The notes below the pieces were generated by a model. That model worked only from the letters and a program-made list of their open reading frames with translations, had not been told where the DNA came from and made no database searches. A stretch of DNA of 28,163 nucleotides from an uncultured Anaerococcus sp. (GTDB lineage Bacteria; Bacillota; Clostridia; Tissierellales; Peptoniphilaceae): NCBI RefSeq assembly GCF_943912825.1, contig NZ_CALTUX010000026.1, forward strand, positions 1-28,163, written 5' to 3'. Shown here in pieces: positions 1 through 8,417 of this stretch. Made by a program: the position numbers and the translations under genes. Numbering within the stretch: position 1 is the stretch's first letter; each line of letters starts with the position of its first letter.

Positions 1-61
1 TAATTATAATTTTGGGTATAAATACTAATAAAGAAAGGATTGTAGTTAGCTACTACTAGTT

Positions 62-1222
62 ATGTATAAAAAATTAGAAAAAATCGTAAGCATCCATTTA
101 ATGATAATTTTATTTTGGGGTCTTCTCTTTAAAAACAAAATGTTAATAGAGGAAGGCCCAATTTTAAATGGCATTTCACTTATTTTATTTTTTACCTTAT
201 ATGGACTTATATACACAGAAATTTCAAATAAAAATATACCAGAAAAAATTTCTATTATAGCAATACTCACATCACTTTTACCACTTAGCTTGATTTTAAT
301 AAATGCTTTACCTTATAAGTTTCTATTCGCCCTCATAAGCATAATCTCAACAAGCCTATTTATTAAAAGATACTTAATTTTAGAAAATATAAAATATATA
401 AACATCTTGCCAATATCTAGAAAATCCACACAAATATTTACTATTGGACTTGTGTTTTTTATTTTTGCTGTGATTTATTTATTTGATATAGATACGGTAA
501 TGATAAATATATTTATCCAAATAATTTTTCTTATTACAGAATTTTTCTTTATTCTATTTTTAAAGGAAAAAGAGCTAGCATATGATAAAACTTTCAAACT
601 TTATTACCTATCAGATTATATGGCTAGTGAAAGAGATGAATTTGCAAGAATTATCCATGATGATATTATCCAAGATATATTTGCGAGTAAAAATTATTTG
701 TCTTCAAAAAATCCTGATATAGAATATACTAAAAATATTCTAAGAGAACTTGAGAAAAAAGCAAGAAACATAATGAAATTCTATCAGTCATCTTTATTTG
801 AAAAAGCAAACTTAGAAACATCGCTCTTAGCCATATTTGATAATGTAAGTTCACTATATCCAGATAAAAATATTGAAATTACCAAACTTATCGATAGGGA
901 TCTAACAGAAGATAAAAGATTAATTAGACTAATTGCAATAATATCAAAGGAACTTATAAATAATGTATATAAGCATTCAGATGCCAAATATTTATCTTAT
1001 AAGCTCTATAAAAAAGGAAATTTTGTATATATAGATATGGAAAGTGATGGAGCAAGCCCCGCTGATTTTAATAAAATTAAGGACTCTAAAAGAGGAGTCT
1101 TGGTTATTAAACTTTTGATAGATTCAAATGCAGGAAATATTTCTTATGGCTTAAATAAGGATATATTATCAACACGAGTTTGCTTGGAGGTAGAAAGAGA
1201 TGAAAATTATTTTGTTAGATGA
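62..1222 (+). CDS. Sensor histidine kinase, NarL/HisKA_3 type
   Basis: Membrane sensor kinase of 386 residues that should phosphorylate the response regulator encoded next. Hydrophobic stretches at about residues 12-23, 37-51, 63-82, 87-101, 124-141 and 146-168 suggest six membrane helices with almost no extracellular domain. The dimerisation/phosphoacceptor segment 'FARIIHDDIIQDI' carries the likely phospho-His199 in the HDD form typical of HisKA_3 kinases. The ATPase domain has an N-box 'KELINNVYKHSDA' (about 296-308). The following D-box is atypical ('DMESDGAS'), and 'RGVLVI' sits where the G2 region would be. ATG 62 is the first start after an in-frame stop at 47-49. No close ribosome site is seen; the nearest is 'aaagaaagg' at 31-39. 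Its 3' end overlaps the regulator by 23 bases. The gene looks more A/T-rich than polA. The signal sensed is unknown. Confidence 0.88.
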   Translation: MYKKLEKIVSIHLMIILFWGLLFKNKMLIEEGPILNGISLILFFTLYGLIYTEISNKNIPEKISIIAILTSLLPLSLILINALPYKFLFALISIISTSLFIKRYLILENIKYINILPISRKSTQIFTIGLVFFIFAVIYLFDIDTVMINIFIQIIFLITEFFFILFLKEKELAYDKTFKLYYLSDYMASERDEFARIIHDDIIQDIFASKNYLSSKNPDIEYTKNILRELEKKARNIMKFYQSSLFEKANLETSLLAIFDNVSSLYPDKNIEITKLIDRDLTEDKRLIRLIAIISKELINNVYKHSDAKYLSYKLYKKGNFVYIDMESDGASPADFNKIKDSKRGVLVIKLLIDSNAGNISYGLNKDILSTRVCLEVERDENYFVR

Positions 1223-1793
1223 CCATAAATTATTTGGTCAGTCTCTTAAAATGCTTTTAGAAGAGCAAGAAGAAATTTCATGTACTTATGTATCAAAAGT
1301 CCAAGAGTTTTTAAAAATGAAAGAAAAAGAAGCCTATGATATTTTCTTAATTGACATAAATTTAAAAGATGATAGGACTGGTCTTGATTTAATTAAAGAT
1401 TTGCTAGCTGAAAATCCCAAACAAAATATAATAGTCTTAACCTCTTATGATTTGGATAATTACAAGGATATGGCTTTTAAGTTAGGAGTAAAAGATTTTA
1501 TAAATAAGTCTGTTGAAATTGAGGAAATGCTAGTAAGGCTTAAAAATGTTTACCAAGGCAAAAGCCCATCTAGGAAGACTTTAATCCTAGAAGCTCTTAC
1601 TCAAAGAGAAATAGAAGTTTTAAAGGAGCTGGTAAAGGGTGCTGATAAAAAGAAGATTGCCCAAAAACTTTTTATCAGCGAGAGAACTCTTTACAATCAT
1701 CTGGCAAATATTTATGACAAGCTAGGAGTAAATAATGCTATAGAAGCCTATAATAAGGCCATGGAGCTGGGTTATATTGACCCTGTGATGTAA
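1200..1793 (+). CDS. Response regulator, NarL/LuxR family
   Basis: Two-domain transcription regulator of 197 residues. The receiver domain (1-115) has the acidic pair Asp7/Asp8, phosphoacceptor Asp52 in 'FLIDINLKDD', Thr81 in 'VLTSYD' and Lys103 in 'FINKSV', so it looks fully phosphorylatable. The C-terminal LuxR-type helix-turn-helix (about 132-190) contains 'LTQREIEVLKELVKG' and 'ISERTLYNHLANIYDKLGV'. In most NarL proteins the recognition helix reads 'TVKxHxxxIxxKL'; here it is 'TLYNHLANIYDKL', a modest divergence. The ATG at 1200 has a ribosome site (ggagg, about 1186-1191) inside the kinase gene, so the pair is translationally linked. Target genes cannot be told; autoregulation or control of the zinc-ribbon gene downstream are possibilities only. 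Confidence 0.92.
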   Translation: MKIILLDDHKLFGQSLKMLLEEQEEISCTYVSKVQEFLKMKEKEAYDIFLIDINLKDDRTGLDLIKDLLAENPKQNIIVLTSYDLDNYKDMAFKLGVKDFINKSVEIEEMLVRLKNVYQGKSPSRKTLILEALTQREIEVLKELVKGADKKKIAQKLFISERTLYNHLANIYDKLGVNNAIEAYNKAMELGYIDPVM

Positions 1794-1809
1794 AATTGAA
1801 GGAGAATTT

Positions 1810-2031
1810 ATGAAAAATACTAAAAAGTGCCCAAAGTGTGGGGGAAGTAATATTATATTTGTGCCAGGATCTGCTGGGGCTTACGGGGCTGGAAATAATA
1901 TTATGACAGGCCTTACAATTAAGTCAGCAGTGCCTGTTGATAGGTATATTTGCACTAGATGTGGCTATAGCGAGGAGTGGATTGACCTTGACTACATCGA
2001 TAAATTAAAAAAGAAATATGATGAGATTTAA
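1810..2031 (+). CDS. Small zinc-ribbon protein
   Basis: A 73-residue protein with two CxxC knuckles: Cys7/Cys10 ('CPKCGG') and Cys48/Cys51 ('CTRCGY'). They are separated by a Gly/Ala-rich loop ('PGSAGAYGAGNN'), and the C-terminus is charged ('IDKLKKKYDEI'). The pattern is that of a small rubredoxin-like or transcription-type zinc ribbon that binds one Zn. It has no membrane segment. It starts 17 bases after the regulator stop with 'gaaggag' before the ATG and is followed at once by a terminator, so it is the last gene of the two-component operon. The role is unknown. It may be a DNA-, RNA- or protein-binding accessory. Confidence 0.75.
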   Translation: MKNTKKCPKCGGSNIIFVPGSAGAYGAGNNIMTGLTIKSAVPVDRYICTRCGYSEEWIDLDYIDKLKKKYDEI

Positions 2032-2032
2032 T

Positions 2033-2070
2033 TAAAAAGGGAAGCATTTGTGAGAATGTTTCCTTTTTTC
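2033..2070 (+). terminator. Rho-independent terminator after the two-component operon
   Basis: Stem gggaagcatt (2039-2048) pairs with aatgtttcc (2055-2063) through a loop of about six bases, with one G-T pair. It is flanked by A residues upstream and followed by six T at 2064-2069. The A-run/T-run symmetry means it could also work in the opposite direction. It separates the zinc-ribbon gene from polA. Confidence 0.8.
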
Positions 2071-2099
2071 TTTAAAAATTTGTCAAAATACGTTATACT
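2071..2099 (+). promoter_or_regulatory. Possible polA promoter
   Basis: A TATACT box lies at 2094-2099, and a weak TTTAAA sits 17 bases upstream at 2071-2076. It lies between the terminator and polA, which has a good ribosome site (aaggaga, 2148-2154). A better-looking TTGTCA at 2080-2085 is only eight bases from the -10 box and so cannot be its partner. The call rests mainly on position and the -10 box. Confidence 0.4.
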
Positions 2100-2158
2100 A
2101 TAAGGTAGAGATAAGATTTGTTGCAGAAAATAGAAATATTTTTTGTTAAGGAGATATA

Positions 2159-4798
2159 ATGAAAAAAACTGTAATGTTAATTGATGGTTCATCTTTGATT
2201 TACAGGGCCTTTTTTGCTCTTCCAAATTTGACCAACAATGACGGAGTTATGACAAATGGCGTTTATGGATTTTTGACCATGTATAAGAACGCCTTTGATA
2301 AATATAAGCCTGACTATGTCCTAGTTGCCTTTGATAGGTCGGGTGGAACTTTTAGAAATGAAGAATTTAAGGATTATAAGGCAAATAGGGATAAGACTCC
2401 AAACGAGCTTTCCTACCAGTTTGGAATCCTTAAGGATGTCCTTGAATCTATGGGAGTTAAATACACAGACCTAGATGGTTTTGAGGCTGATGATATAGTT
2501 GGAACCTATGCAAAAATGGCCAAGGAAGCAGGAGATGAGGCAGTCCTTATAACAGGAGATAGGGACTACCTCCAGCTTGTAGATGATGGAATAATTGTCT
2601 ATTTGACCAGGAAGGGTGTTTCAGATACTGTTGAATACAATGTCGAAAAAATCAAGGAAGAATATGGTATTAGCCCTAAGCAGCTTATAGATGTCAAGGG
2701 CCTTATGGGTGATAAGTCTGATAATATTCCAGGAGTGGATGGAATTGGTGAAAAGCGTGCCCTCCAATATATCCAAAAATATGGGTCTATAGAAGGCCTA
2801 TATGAGAATATCGACGATATCACAGGCAAGAAGACCAAGGAAAATATCGAAAATGGAGAGGCCATGGCCTACTTATCCAAGAAAATTGGGACAATTGTCA
2901 CAGATGCTCCAGTAGAATTTGACTATGATGACCTAGCCCTTGGAGAGATCGACAAGGAAGGCCTTAGGGAGAAATTTGCCAAACTTAATTTTAATAAGTT
3001 TTTGGATGAACTTGATTCTGATGGCAAGGGTGCTCCAAAGCTTGAATTTGAATACGAAGAGACATCTGATTTTAAGGATTTAATTGGATCTATAAAAGAG
3101 AATAAGGAGTTTTTCTTCAAATCCCTTTACAATGGCGATAATTATATCCATTCAGAAATTTTTAAGTTGGCCATTAAAACTAAGGATTCCAAGGTCTTTA
3201 TAATTAAGCCTGACGATGAATTTACTAAAACCTTTAAGGAAATTTTTGCAGATGAAACTATAAGAAAGACTAGTTTTGATATCAAGGAAGAAATTGTTCT
3301 TCTAGACAAAGTCGGTATAAAGCTTAAGGCTCCTTACGATGATTTGATGCTTATGCATTATCTAATCGACCCATCAAGGTCATCCTATGATTTGAAGGTC
3401 CTAAGCCAGTCCTATGCGAATTTTGAGGTTGATAACGAAGAGGCTTTGTTAGGCAAGGGTGCTAAGAAGAAAAAATACCAAGATATTGATGCTGATAAAC
3501 TAAATGCTTATTTAGCATCCCTAATCTATGCAATAGAATATTCCAAAGACAAGCTTTTAGAAAATCTCAAAGAATATGAGATGCTAGATCTATATGACAA
3601 TATAGAAAAGAAACTTGCCGGAGTCCTTGCAGCTATGGAAATAGTTGGCTTTGCCACAGATAGGGCAATCCTAGAAGATATTAAAAAAGGCTTAGATGAG
3701 CAAATAGCAGACCTAACTAAGGATATATATGACTATGCAGGAAGCGAGTTTAACATAAACTCCACCAAGCAATTGGGAGAAGTCCTCTTTAAAGACTTAG
3801 ACTTACCAGTTATTAAAAAGACTAAGACAGGATTTTCGACAGACCAATCAGTTTTAGAAAAACTTAGGGACAAGCACCCAATAATTGAAAAGATTGAAAA
3901 ATATAGAGAAACCTATAAGCTCCGTTCAACCTACATCGAAGGCCTAGAAAATGCCATAGATGGAGATGGAAGAATAAGATCAACCTTTAGGCAAAATATT
4001 GCTTCAACCGGTAGATTATCAAGCCAAGAGCCAAACCTACAAAACTTGCCGATAAAAACTGACGAAGGAAGAGCCATTAGAAAGGCCTTTAAGGCAGCTG
4101 AAGGAAATATCTTAATCGATGCCGACTATTCACAAATTGAGCTAAGAATTTTGGCAAGTCTTGCAGATGATAAAAATATGCAAGATGCCTTTAACCACAA
4201 CATAGACATCCACACCCAGACCGCATCTGAAGTCTTTAATACACCTCTTGATAAGGTAAGCAAGCTTCAAAGGTCTGAGGCAAAGGCTGTAAATTTTGGA
4301 ATAATCTATGGCATAAGCGATTATGGCCTATCACAAAATTTAAATATTCCAAGAAAACAAGCCAAAGATTATATAGATTCATATAAGGCTTCATATCCTC
4401 AAATCAAGGCCTATATGGATAATGTCGTAAAACTTGCCAAGGACCAAGGCTATATAGAAACCCTCTTCCACAGAAGACGCTATATTCCAGAGATTTCATC
4501 AAGAAATTTCAATGTCAGAAGCTTTGGTGAAAGGATTGCCCTAAATACCCCAATCCAAGGAACAGCGGCAGATATAATTAAAATTGCCATGATAAATACC
4601 CACCAGGCCCTTATAGATAAAGGTCTTGATGCCAGGATAATCTTACAAATCCACGATGAAATAATTATAGAATCTTCCATGGAAGATAAAGACAGGGCTA
4701 AGGAAATCTTACAAAAATGTATGGAAGAAGCGGCCAAGCTTAAGGTAAAGCTTGTGGTAGATATAGGTTTTGGGGAGAGCATGTATGAGTCCAAATAA
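2159..4798 (+). CDS. polA: DNA polymerase I
   Basis: Repair and Okazaki-fragment polymerase of 879 residues. The N-terminal 5'-3' exonuclease (about 1-280) opens with 'MLIDGSSLIYRAFFALP' and includes 'DGFEADDIVGTYA' and 'GLMGDKSDNIPGV'. The middle 3'-5' exonuclease fold (about 300-480) is recognisable but lacks the DxE, NxxxD and YxxxD metal-binding sets, so proofreading should be inactive, as in Bacillus Pol I. The polymerase domain is intact: 'TGRLSSQEPNLQNLP', motif A 'DADYSQIELR' (Asp656), motif B 'RSEAKAVNFGIIYG' (Arg705, Lys709) and motif C 'QIHDEIIIE' (Asp833, Glu834). The ATG at 2159 follows aaggaga. It overlaps coaE by 14 bases and heads the polA-coaE-transglycosylase operon. Confidence 0.98.
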   Translation: MKKTVMLIDGSSLIYRAFFALPNLTNNDGVMTNGVYGFLTMYKNAFDKYKPDYVLVAFDRSGGTFRNEEFKDYKANRDKTPNELSYQFGILKDVLESMGVKYTDLDGFEADDIVGTYAKMAKEAGDEAVLITGDRDYLQLVDDGIIVYLTRKGVSDTVEYNVEKIKEEYGISPKQLIDVKGLMGDKSDNIPGVDGIGEKRALQYIQKYGSIEGLYENIDDITGKKTKENIENGEAMAYLSKKIGTIVTDAPVEFDYDDLALGEIDKEGLREKFAKLNFNKFLDELDSDGKGAPKLEFEYEETSDFKDLIGSIKENKEFFFKSLYNGDNYIHSEIFKLAIKTKDSKVFIIKPDDEFTKTFKEIFADETIRKTSFDIKEEIVLLDKVGIKLKAPYDDLMLMHYLIDPSRSSYDLKVLSQSYANFEVDNEEALLGKGAKKKKYQDIDADKLNAYLASLIYAIEYSKDKLLENLKEYEMLDLYDNIEKKLAGVLAAMEIVGFATDRAILEDIKKGLDEQIADLTKDIYDYAGSEFNINSTKQLGEVLFKDLDLPVIKKTKTGFSTDQSVLEKLRDKHPIIEKIEKYRETYKLRSTYIEGLENAIDGDGRIRSTFRQNIASTGRLSSQEPNLQNLPIKTDEGRAIRKAFKAAEGNILIDADYSQIELRILASLADDKNMQDAFNHNIDIHTQTASEVFNTPLDKVSKLQRSEAKAVNFGIIYGISDYGLSQNLNIPRKQAKDYIDSYKASYPQIKAYMDNVVKLAKDQGYIETLFHRRRYIPEISSRNFNVRSFGERIALNTPIQGTAADIIKIAMINTHQALIDKGLDARIILQIHDEIIIESSMEDKDRAKEILQKCMEEAAKLKVKLVVDIGFGESMYESK

Positions 4799-5378
4799 GA
4801 TTGTAATAACAGGGACAATTGGATCGGGCAAGTCAGCTCTAAGCTCCATAATTAGGGAATTGGGCTTTGTGGTTATTGACAGTGATCAGGTAAATAAAAA
4901 GCTATTAGAAAAAGGCCAAGCAAATTATGAGGCCATCAAAAAAGATCCATTTTTTAGGAAGGCCTTTGTCTCTGATGAACTTAATAAAAACAAGCTAGCC
5001 AAGATGATTTTTGCAAGTCCAGATCTCATGAAAAGATTAAATAAACTTACCCATCCAAATATAATGGCAGAGATTGAAAGGCAGATAGGAAGTCTTGATG
5101 AAAAAAATGTCTTTGTAGAAATACCACTTTTTTATCAGATGGAAGCTAAATTTAACCCTGACCTTATCTTATTTGTAAGGGCAAGTGAGGAAATTCAGAT
5201 AAAAAGGTTGACCGAGCGTGATGGGATAAACGAACTTTATGCCAAAAGCAAAATAGCCACTCAAGAAAAATCTATAATGGCTAAGGATGATGGTAAAATA
5301 ATCATAGACAATGATGGCTCTATAGAAGAGCTCAGGGCAAAAATAATAGAAATTTTAAGGACGGAAAATATTTTATGA
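4785..5378 (+). CDS. coaE: Dephospho-CoA kinase
   Basis: Last step of coenzyme A synthesis: ATP-dependent phosphorylation of the 3'-hydroxyl of dephospho-CoA in the cytoplasm. The 197-residue length is typical. The Walker A loop 'GTIGSGKS' is at residues 10-17, followed by 'VIDSDQVNKKLLEKG', which resembles the family D-A-D region. Later come 'LNKLTHPNIM' and the lid segment 'RASEEIQIKRLTERDGI'. I chose ATG 4785 over an in-frame TTG at 4770: the ATG puts the P-loop at the normal distance from the N-terminus and has ggggag (4772-4777) as ribosome site. The start lies inside the end of polA, and the stop overlaps the next gene in an ATGA junction. Confidence 0.95.
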   Translation: MSPNKIVITGTIGSGKSALSSIIRELGFVVIDSDQVNKKLLEKGQANYEAIKKDPFFRKAFVSDELNKNKLAKMIFASPDLMKRLNKLTHPNIMAEIERQIGSLDEKNVFVEIPLFYQMEAKFNPDLILFVRASEEIQIKRLTERDGINELYAKSKIATQEKSIMAKDDGKIIIDNDGSIEELRAKIIEILRTENIL

Positions 5379-6031
5379 AAGCACTCAAAGCTATAGGAAA
5401 ATTTATAGGTTTTATCCTACTTGCAATCTTGCTTCTATTTGTCATAATTTATGGCATAATAGCCTATCAGACATCTAGGACAAGGATTAACTACCAAGAT
5501 GAAATCTATGAATATTCAGAAAAATACAATGTAGACCCGCTTCTTACAGCATCAATCATAAAGGTAGAATCAGACTTTAACAAGGATGCGCAAAGTCATC
5601 AAGATGCTAAGGGCTTGATGCAACTGCTTGACCAGACTGCATCCCATGCGGCTGAACTTACAAATAAGGAATTTCATCCAGAAAAGCTTTCAGAAGTTGA
5701 GTACAATCTTGACCTAGGTCTTGCCTATTATGATTATCTTTACAGGTATTATAACAACAGGGACCTAGCCCTAGCAGCCTACAATGGTGGGGTGGGTAAT
5801 GTCGATAAGTGGATTAATGAGGGAATAGTGGATGCGACAAATCCAAATCCTTTAGATATTCCCTTTGAAGAAACGAGACAATATGTAACAAAAATTGATG
5901 CAAACTATGATGTCTACAAGAAGTTTTACAAAAATGGCTTGCCTAGCAAGGAGAGACTTGCAAATCTAAAACAGCTAGCCTTTGATAACTTTATGACATT
6001 TTTAGAAGATATTATCTCAAATGTAAGATAA
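5375..6031 (+). CDS. Membrane-anchored lytic transglycosylase (SLT domain)
   Basis: Predicted peptidoglycan lytic transglycosylase of 218 residues. One membrane helix (about 11-30) anchors it, leaving the catalytic domain outside the cell. The SLT/lysozyme-like fold shows 'ASIIKVESDFNKDAQS' with catalytic Glu65, then 'DAKGLMQLLDQTA' (usually GLMQLMPxTA), 'LGLAYYDYLYRYYNNRDLALAAYNGGVGNVDKW' split by normal family spacing, and a final 'RQYVTKIDANYDVY'. It starts in an ATGA overlap with coaE, so the two are co-translated; polA-coaE-transglycosylase is, as I recall, a common order in clostridia. Likely roles are wall turnover or opening the wall for envelope machines. Confidence 0.92.
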   Translation: MKALKAIGKFIGFILLAILLLFVIIYGIIAYQTSRTRINYQDEIYEYSEKYNVDPLLTASIIKVESDFNKDAQSHQDAKGLMQLLDQTASHAAELTNKEFHPEKLSEVEYNLDLGLAYYDYLYRYYNNRDLALAAYNGGVGNVDKWINEGIVDATNPNPLDIPFEETRQYVTKIDANYDVYKKFYKNGLPSKERLANLKQLAFDNFMTFLEDIISNVR

Positions 6032-6034
6032 ATA

Positions 6035-6063
6035 TTGAGAAATTTTCGATTTTATTCTATAAT
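6035..6063 (+). promoter_or_regulatory. Promoter of the rnf operon
   Basis: TTGAGA at 6035-6040 and a perfect TATAAT at 6058-6063 are separated by 17 bases. The next gene start, rnfC at 6100, has aaggagag at 6088-6095. This gives a leader of about 30 bases. No operator-like repeat or riboswitch fold was noticed. Confidence 0.8.
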
Positions 6064-6099
6064 AGTATTATAGAGAAAAAATAATAAAAGGAGAGAAAG

Positions 6100-7428
6100 A
6101 TGGCAACTAATACTATGACATTTGCTCATGGTGTTAAGATGGCGGAATATAAAGAGCTAACTGAAAATAGCAGCCTTAAAACAGCTGCTATTCCAAAGCT
6201 TGTTACAATTCCACTAACTCAACACATAGGCGCACCTAGTAAGTGCATTGTCAATAAGAAAGATGAAGTTGCTGTAGGAGATTTGATTGCTAGTGCAGTT
6301 GGTAACTTCTCAGCAAACATACATTCCTCAGTGGCAGGTATTGTAAAAGACATAGTCGATATACAATCAGCCTCAGGTAAAAATACCAAGGCAGTAATAA
6401 TTGACACTGAGGGCTTCGATCAAGAAAAAACTTATGTTGAATCTGAAAACGTAAACTTAAGCAAGGAAGAGATCGTAGCAAAGATTAAGGAAGCCGGAAT
6501 AGTTGGTATGGGTGGAGCAGCCTTTCCTGCCCACATTAAATATTCACCAAACAAACCAGTAGATACTGTAATTGTAAATGGTGCAGAGTGCGAACCTTTT
6601 ATCACCTGTGATGACTACATAATGAAAAATTATCCCCTACATATAATAAAGGGTTTAATTCAAGTACTTAAGGCAGTGGATGCCAAAAAAGGTTTTATAG
6701 CCATAGAAGATAATAAACCTAAAGCTTACGAAACCATGACTAAGGCCCTAGAAGAATTTGCGAAATCTAACAAATTCGAAGGCACTATAGAAGTAGTAAA
6801 GCTTGCGACAAAATATCCACAAGGTGATGAAAAAAGACTTATAAATGCAATCCTAGATAGGGAAGTACCATCTGGTGGACTTCCAATGGATGTAGGAGCA
6901 ATCGTATCAAATATTTCTACAGTAAATGCAATTTATGAAGCACTTTTCATGGATAAACCACTATATGAAAGAATCCTAACTGTTACAGGATCATCAGTCA
7001 AAAATCCTACAAATATGAAGGTAAGACTAGGTGTAAGCTTTGGTGAGCTTCTAGATCAAGCTGGTGGTTCAGATGATATAGCTAAGGTTATAAATGGCGG
7101 TCCAATGTGTGGTATTGCCCAACCAGATCTAACAAAACCAGTAGAAAAAGCTACTAACTGTATCCTAGTTTTAGATAGCAAGGAAGCCTTCATCGAAGAG
7201 GCAGATCCTTGTATAAGATGTGGAAGATGTGTAAGTGTATGTCCGGTATTCTTACTACCAAACTATATCCACAAACACGCTCTAGATGGTAGATTTGAAA
7301 AGGCAGACCAAGAGGGAGCTCTTGATTGTATAGAATGCGGTTCATGCTCATTTGTATGCCCTGCCAGAAGACCTTTAGTAGAAGCTATCAAATTTGCTAA
7401 GAGACAAATAAGACAGGCAGGAAAATAG
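6100..7428 (+). CDS. rnfC: Rnf complex subunit C (NADH/FMN and Fe-S)
   Basis: Peripheral cytoplasmic subunit of the Rnf ferredoxin:NAD+ oxidoreductase, where NAD+ is reduced. It has 442 residues. The N-terminal barrel is followed by the FMN/NADH-binding region 'GIVGMGGAAFPAHIKY' (about 133-148) and 'VNGAECEPFITCDDY'. Two [4Fe-4S] ferredoxin motifs lie near the C-terminus: 'CIRCGRCVSVCP' (Cys371, 374, 377, 381) and 'CIECGSCSFVCP' (Cys410, 413, 416, 420). It ends soon after the second motif, without the long repeat tail of some proteobacterial RnfC. First gene of the six-gene operon, eight bases before rnfD. Confidence 0.97.
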   Translation: MATNTMTFAHGVKMAEYKELTENSSLKTAAIPKLVTIPLTQHIGAPSKCIVNKKDEVAVGDLIASAVGNFSANIHSSVAGIVKDIVDIQSASGKNTKAVIIDTEGFDQEKTYVESENVNLSKEEIVAKIKEAGIVGMGGAAFPAHIKYSPNKPVDTVIVNGAECEPFITCDDYIMKNYPLHIIKGLIQVLKAVDAKKGFIAIEDNKPKAYETMTKALEEFAKSNKFEGTIEVVKLATKYPQGDEKRLINAILDREVPSGGLPMDVGAIVSNISTVNAIYEALFMDKPLYERILTVTGSSVKNPTNMKVRLGVSFGELLDQAGGSDDIAKVINGGPMCGIAQPDLTKPVEKATNCILVLDSKEAFIEEADPCIRCGRCVSVCPVFLLPNYIHKHALDGRFEKADQEGALDCIECGSCSFVCPARRPLVEAIKFAKRQIRQAGK

Positions 7429-7436
7429 GGGGAATT

Positions 7437-8417
7437 ATGGAAAATAATAAACAATTATTAGTAACTGCTTCTCCACACCTTAGAAGTAAAAGGACAGTAG
7501 CAAATGACATGCTTGATGTTATTATTGCACTTATTCCTGCAGGAGCTGTCGGAATTTACTACTTTGGTTACAGGGCCCTAGTATTAATACTAGCATCAGT
7601 AATAACCTGTGTTCTATCAGAAGCAGCCTTTAATAAATTAACAAAGAGAAAAAATACAATAAAAGATTTATCAGCAGTTGTAACAGGTATTTTATTAGCC
7701 TACAACGTGCCATTTACCTTACCAGTTTGGCAAATAGTGATAGGTTCAATGTTTGCTATAATCGTTGCAAAGATGTTCTATGGTGGAATTGGTCAAAACA
7801 TTGTAAACCCAGCCCTTGCTGCAAGAGCCTTCTTAATGGCTTCTTGGTCAGATACGATGACAAACTTCGTGCCAACTGAAAGAGTTGCAACTCTAAAAAC
7901 TATAAGCGATGTATCAATGGTTTCTCAAGCAACACCATTATCAGATCCAAAAGCTTACAGCCTAATGGATTTATTTATCGGACACATCCCAGGATGTATT
8001 GGTGAGATTAGTGCTATAGCCCTTCTTATAGGTGCAGGATACTTACTATTTAGAAAAGTAATCCATATAAGAATCCCACTTACATATATAGTTACAACAA
8101 CAGTCTTACTTGCAATATTTGGTGAGGGCTTTGATGTTAATTATTTACTAAGTCAAATCTTATCAGGTGGTCTAATCCTAGGTGCTTTCTTTATGGCAAC
8201 AGATTATACTACAGCTCCAATAACTCCTAAAGGACAAATAGTATTTGCCTTTGGTTGTGGTTTCTTAACAGCAGTTATAAGACTATGGGGCGGATATCCA
8301 GAAGGTGTATCTTACTCAATCCTACTAATGAACCTCTTAGTACCAGTTATTGAAAAATATACAAGAGATAGGATTTTTGGTAAAGCAAAAGCTAAAAAAG
8401 GAGGGGAAAATGAATAA
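7437..8417 (+). CDS. rnfD: Rnf complex subunit D (membrane, flavinylated)
   Basis: Integral membrane subunit of Rnf with 326 residues and many hydrophobic helices from about residue 25 onward. Family features are 'GIGQNIVNPALAARAFL' (117-133) and 'SQATPLSDPKAYSL', where Thr166 is the likely site of covalent FMN attachment. RnfD proteins usually have SGAT at this place, so Gln replaces Gly here. 'FMATDYTTAPITPKGQ' follows near the C-terminus. The ATG at 7437 has gggggaa upstream and follows rnfC by eight bases. The last codons overlap rnfG by eight bases. The flavin transferase ApbE needed for attachment is not in this window. Confidence 0.96.
   Translation: MENNKQLLVTASPHLRSKRTVANDMLDVIIALIPAGAVGIYYFGYRALVLILASVITCVLSEAAFNKLTKRKNTIKDLSAVVTGILLAYNVPFTLPVWQIVIGSMFAIIVAKMFYGGIGQNIVNPALAARAFLMASWSDTMTNFVPTERVATLKTISDVSMVSQATPLSDPKAYSLMDLFIGHIPGCIGEISAIALLIGAGYLLFRKVIHIRIPLTYIVTTTVLLAIFGEGFDVNYLLSQILSGGLILGAFFMATDYTTAPITPKGQIVFAFGCGFLTAVIRLWGGYPEGVSYSILLMNLLVPVIEKYTRDRIFGKAKAKKGGENE

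Noticed and set aside
2080..2085. TTGTCA as -35 box of polA
   Set aside because: Only eight bases from TATACT and no -10 box at 16-18 bases downstream.
4770..4784. TTG 4770 as coaE start
   Set aside because: It would add five residues overlapping the ribosome site ggggag; ATG 4785 is well spaced and gives the normal distance to the P-loop.
4480..4818. 112-codon open frame on the - strand inside polA/coaE
   Set aside because: It is the mirror of two certain genes, has low-complexity Ser/Leu/Ile content and no ribosome site. The same holds for the - strand frames at 8568-8876, 12098-12412 and 13964-14254.
8350..8409. TTG 8350 as rnfG start
   Set aside because: It adds 20 residues read out of frame within rnfD and ignores the strong aggagggg just before ATG 8410.
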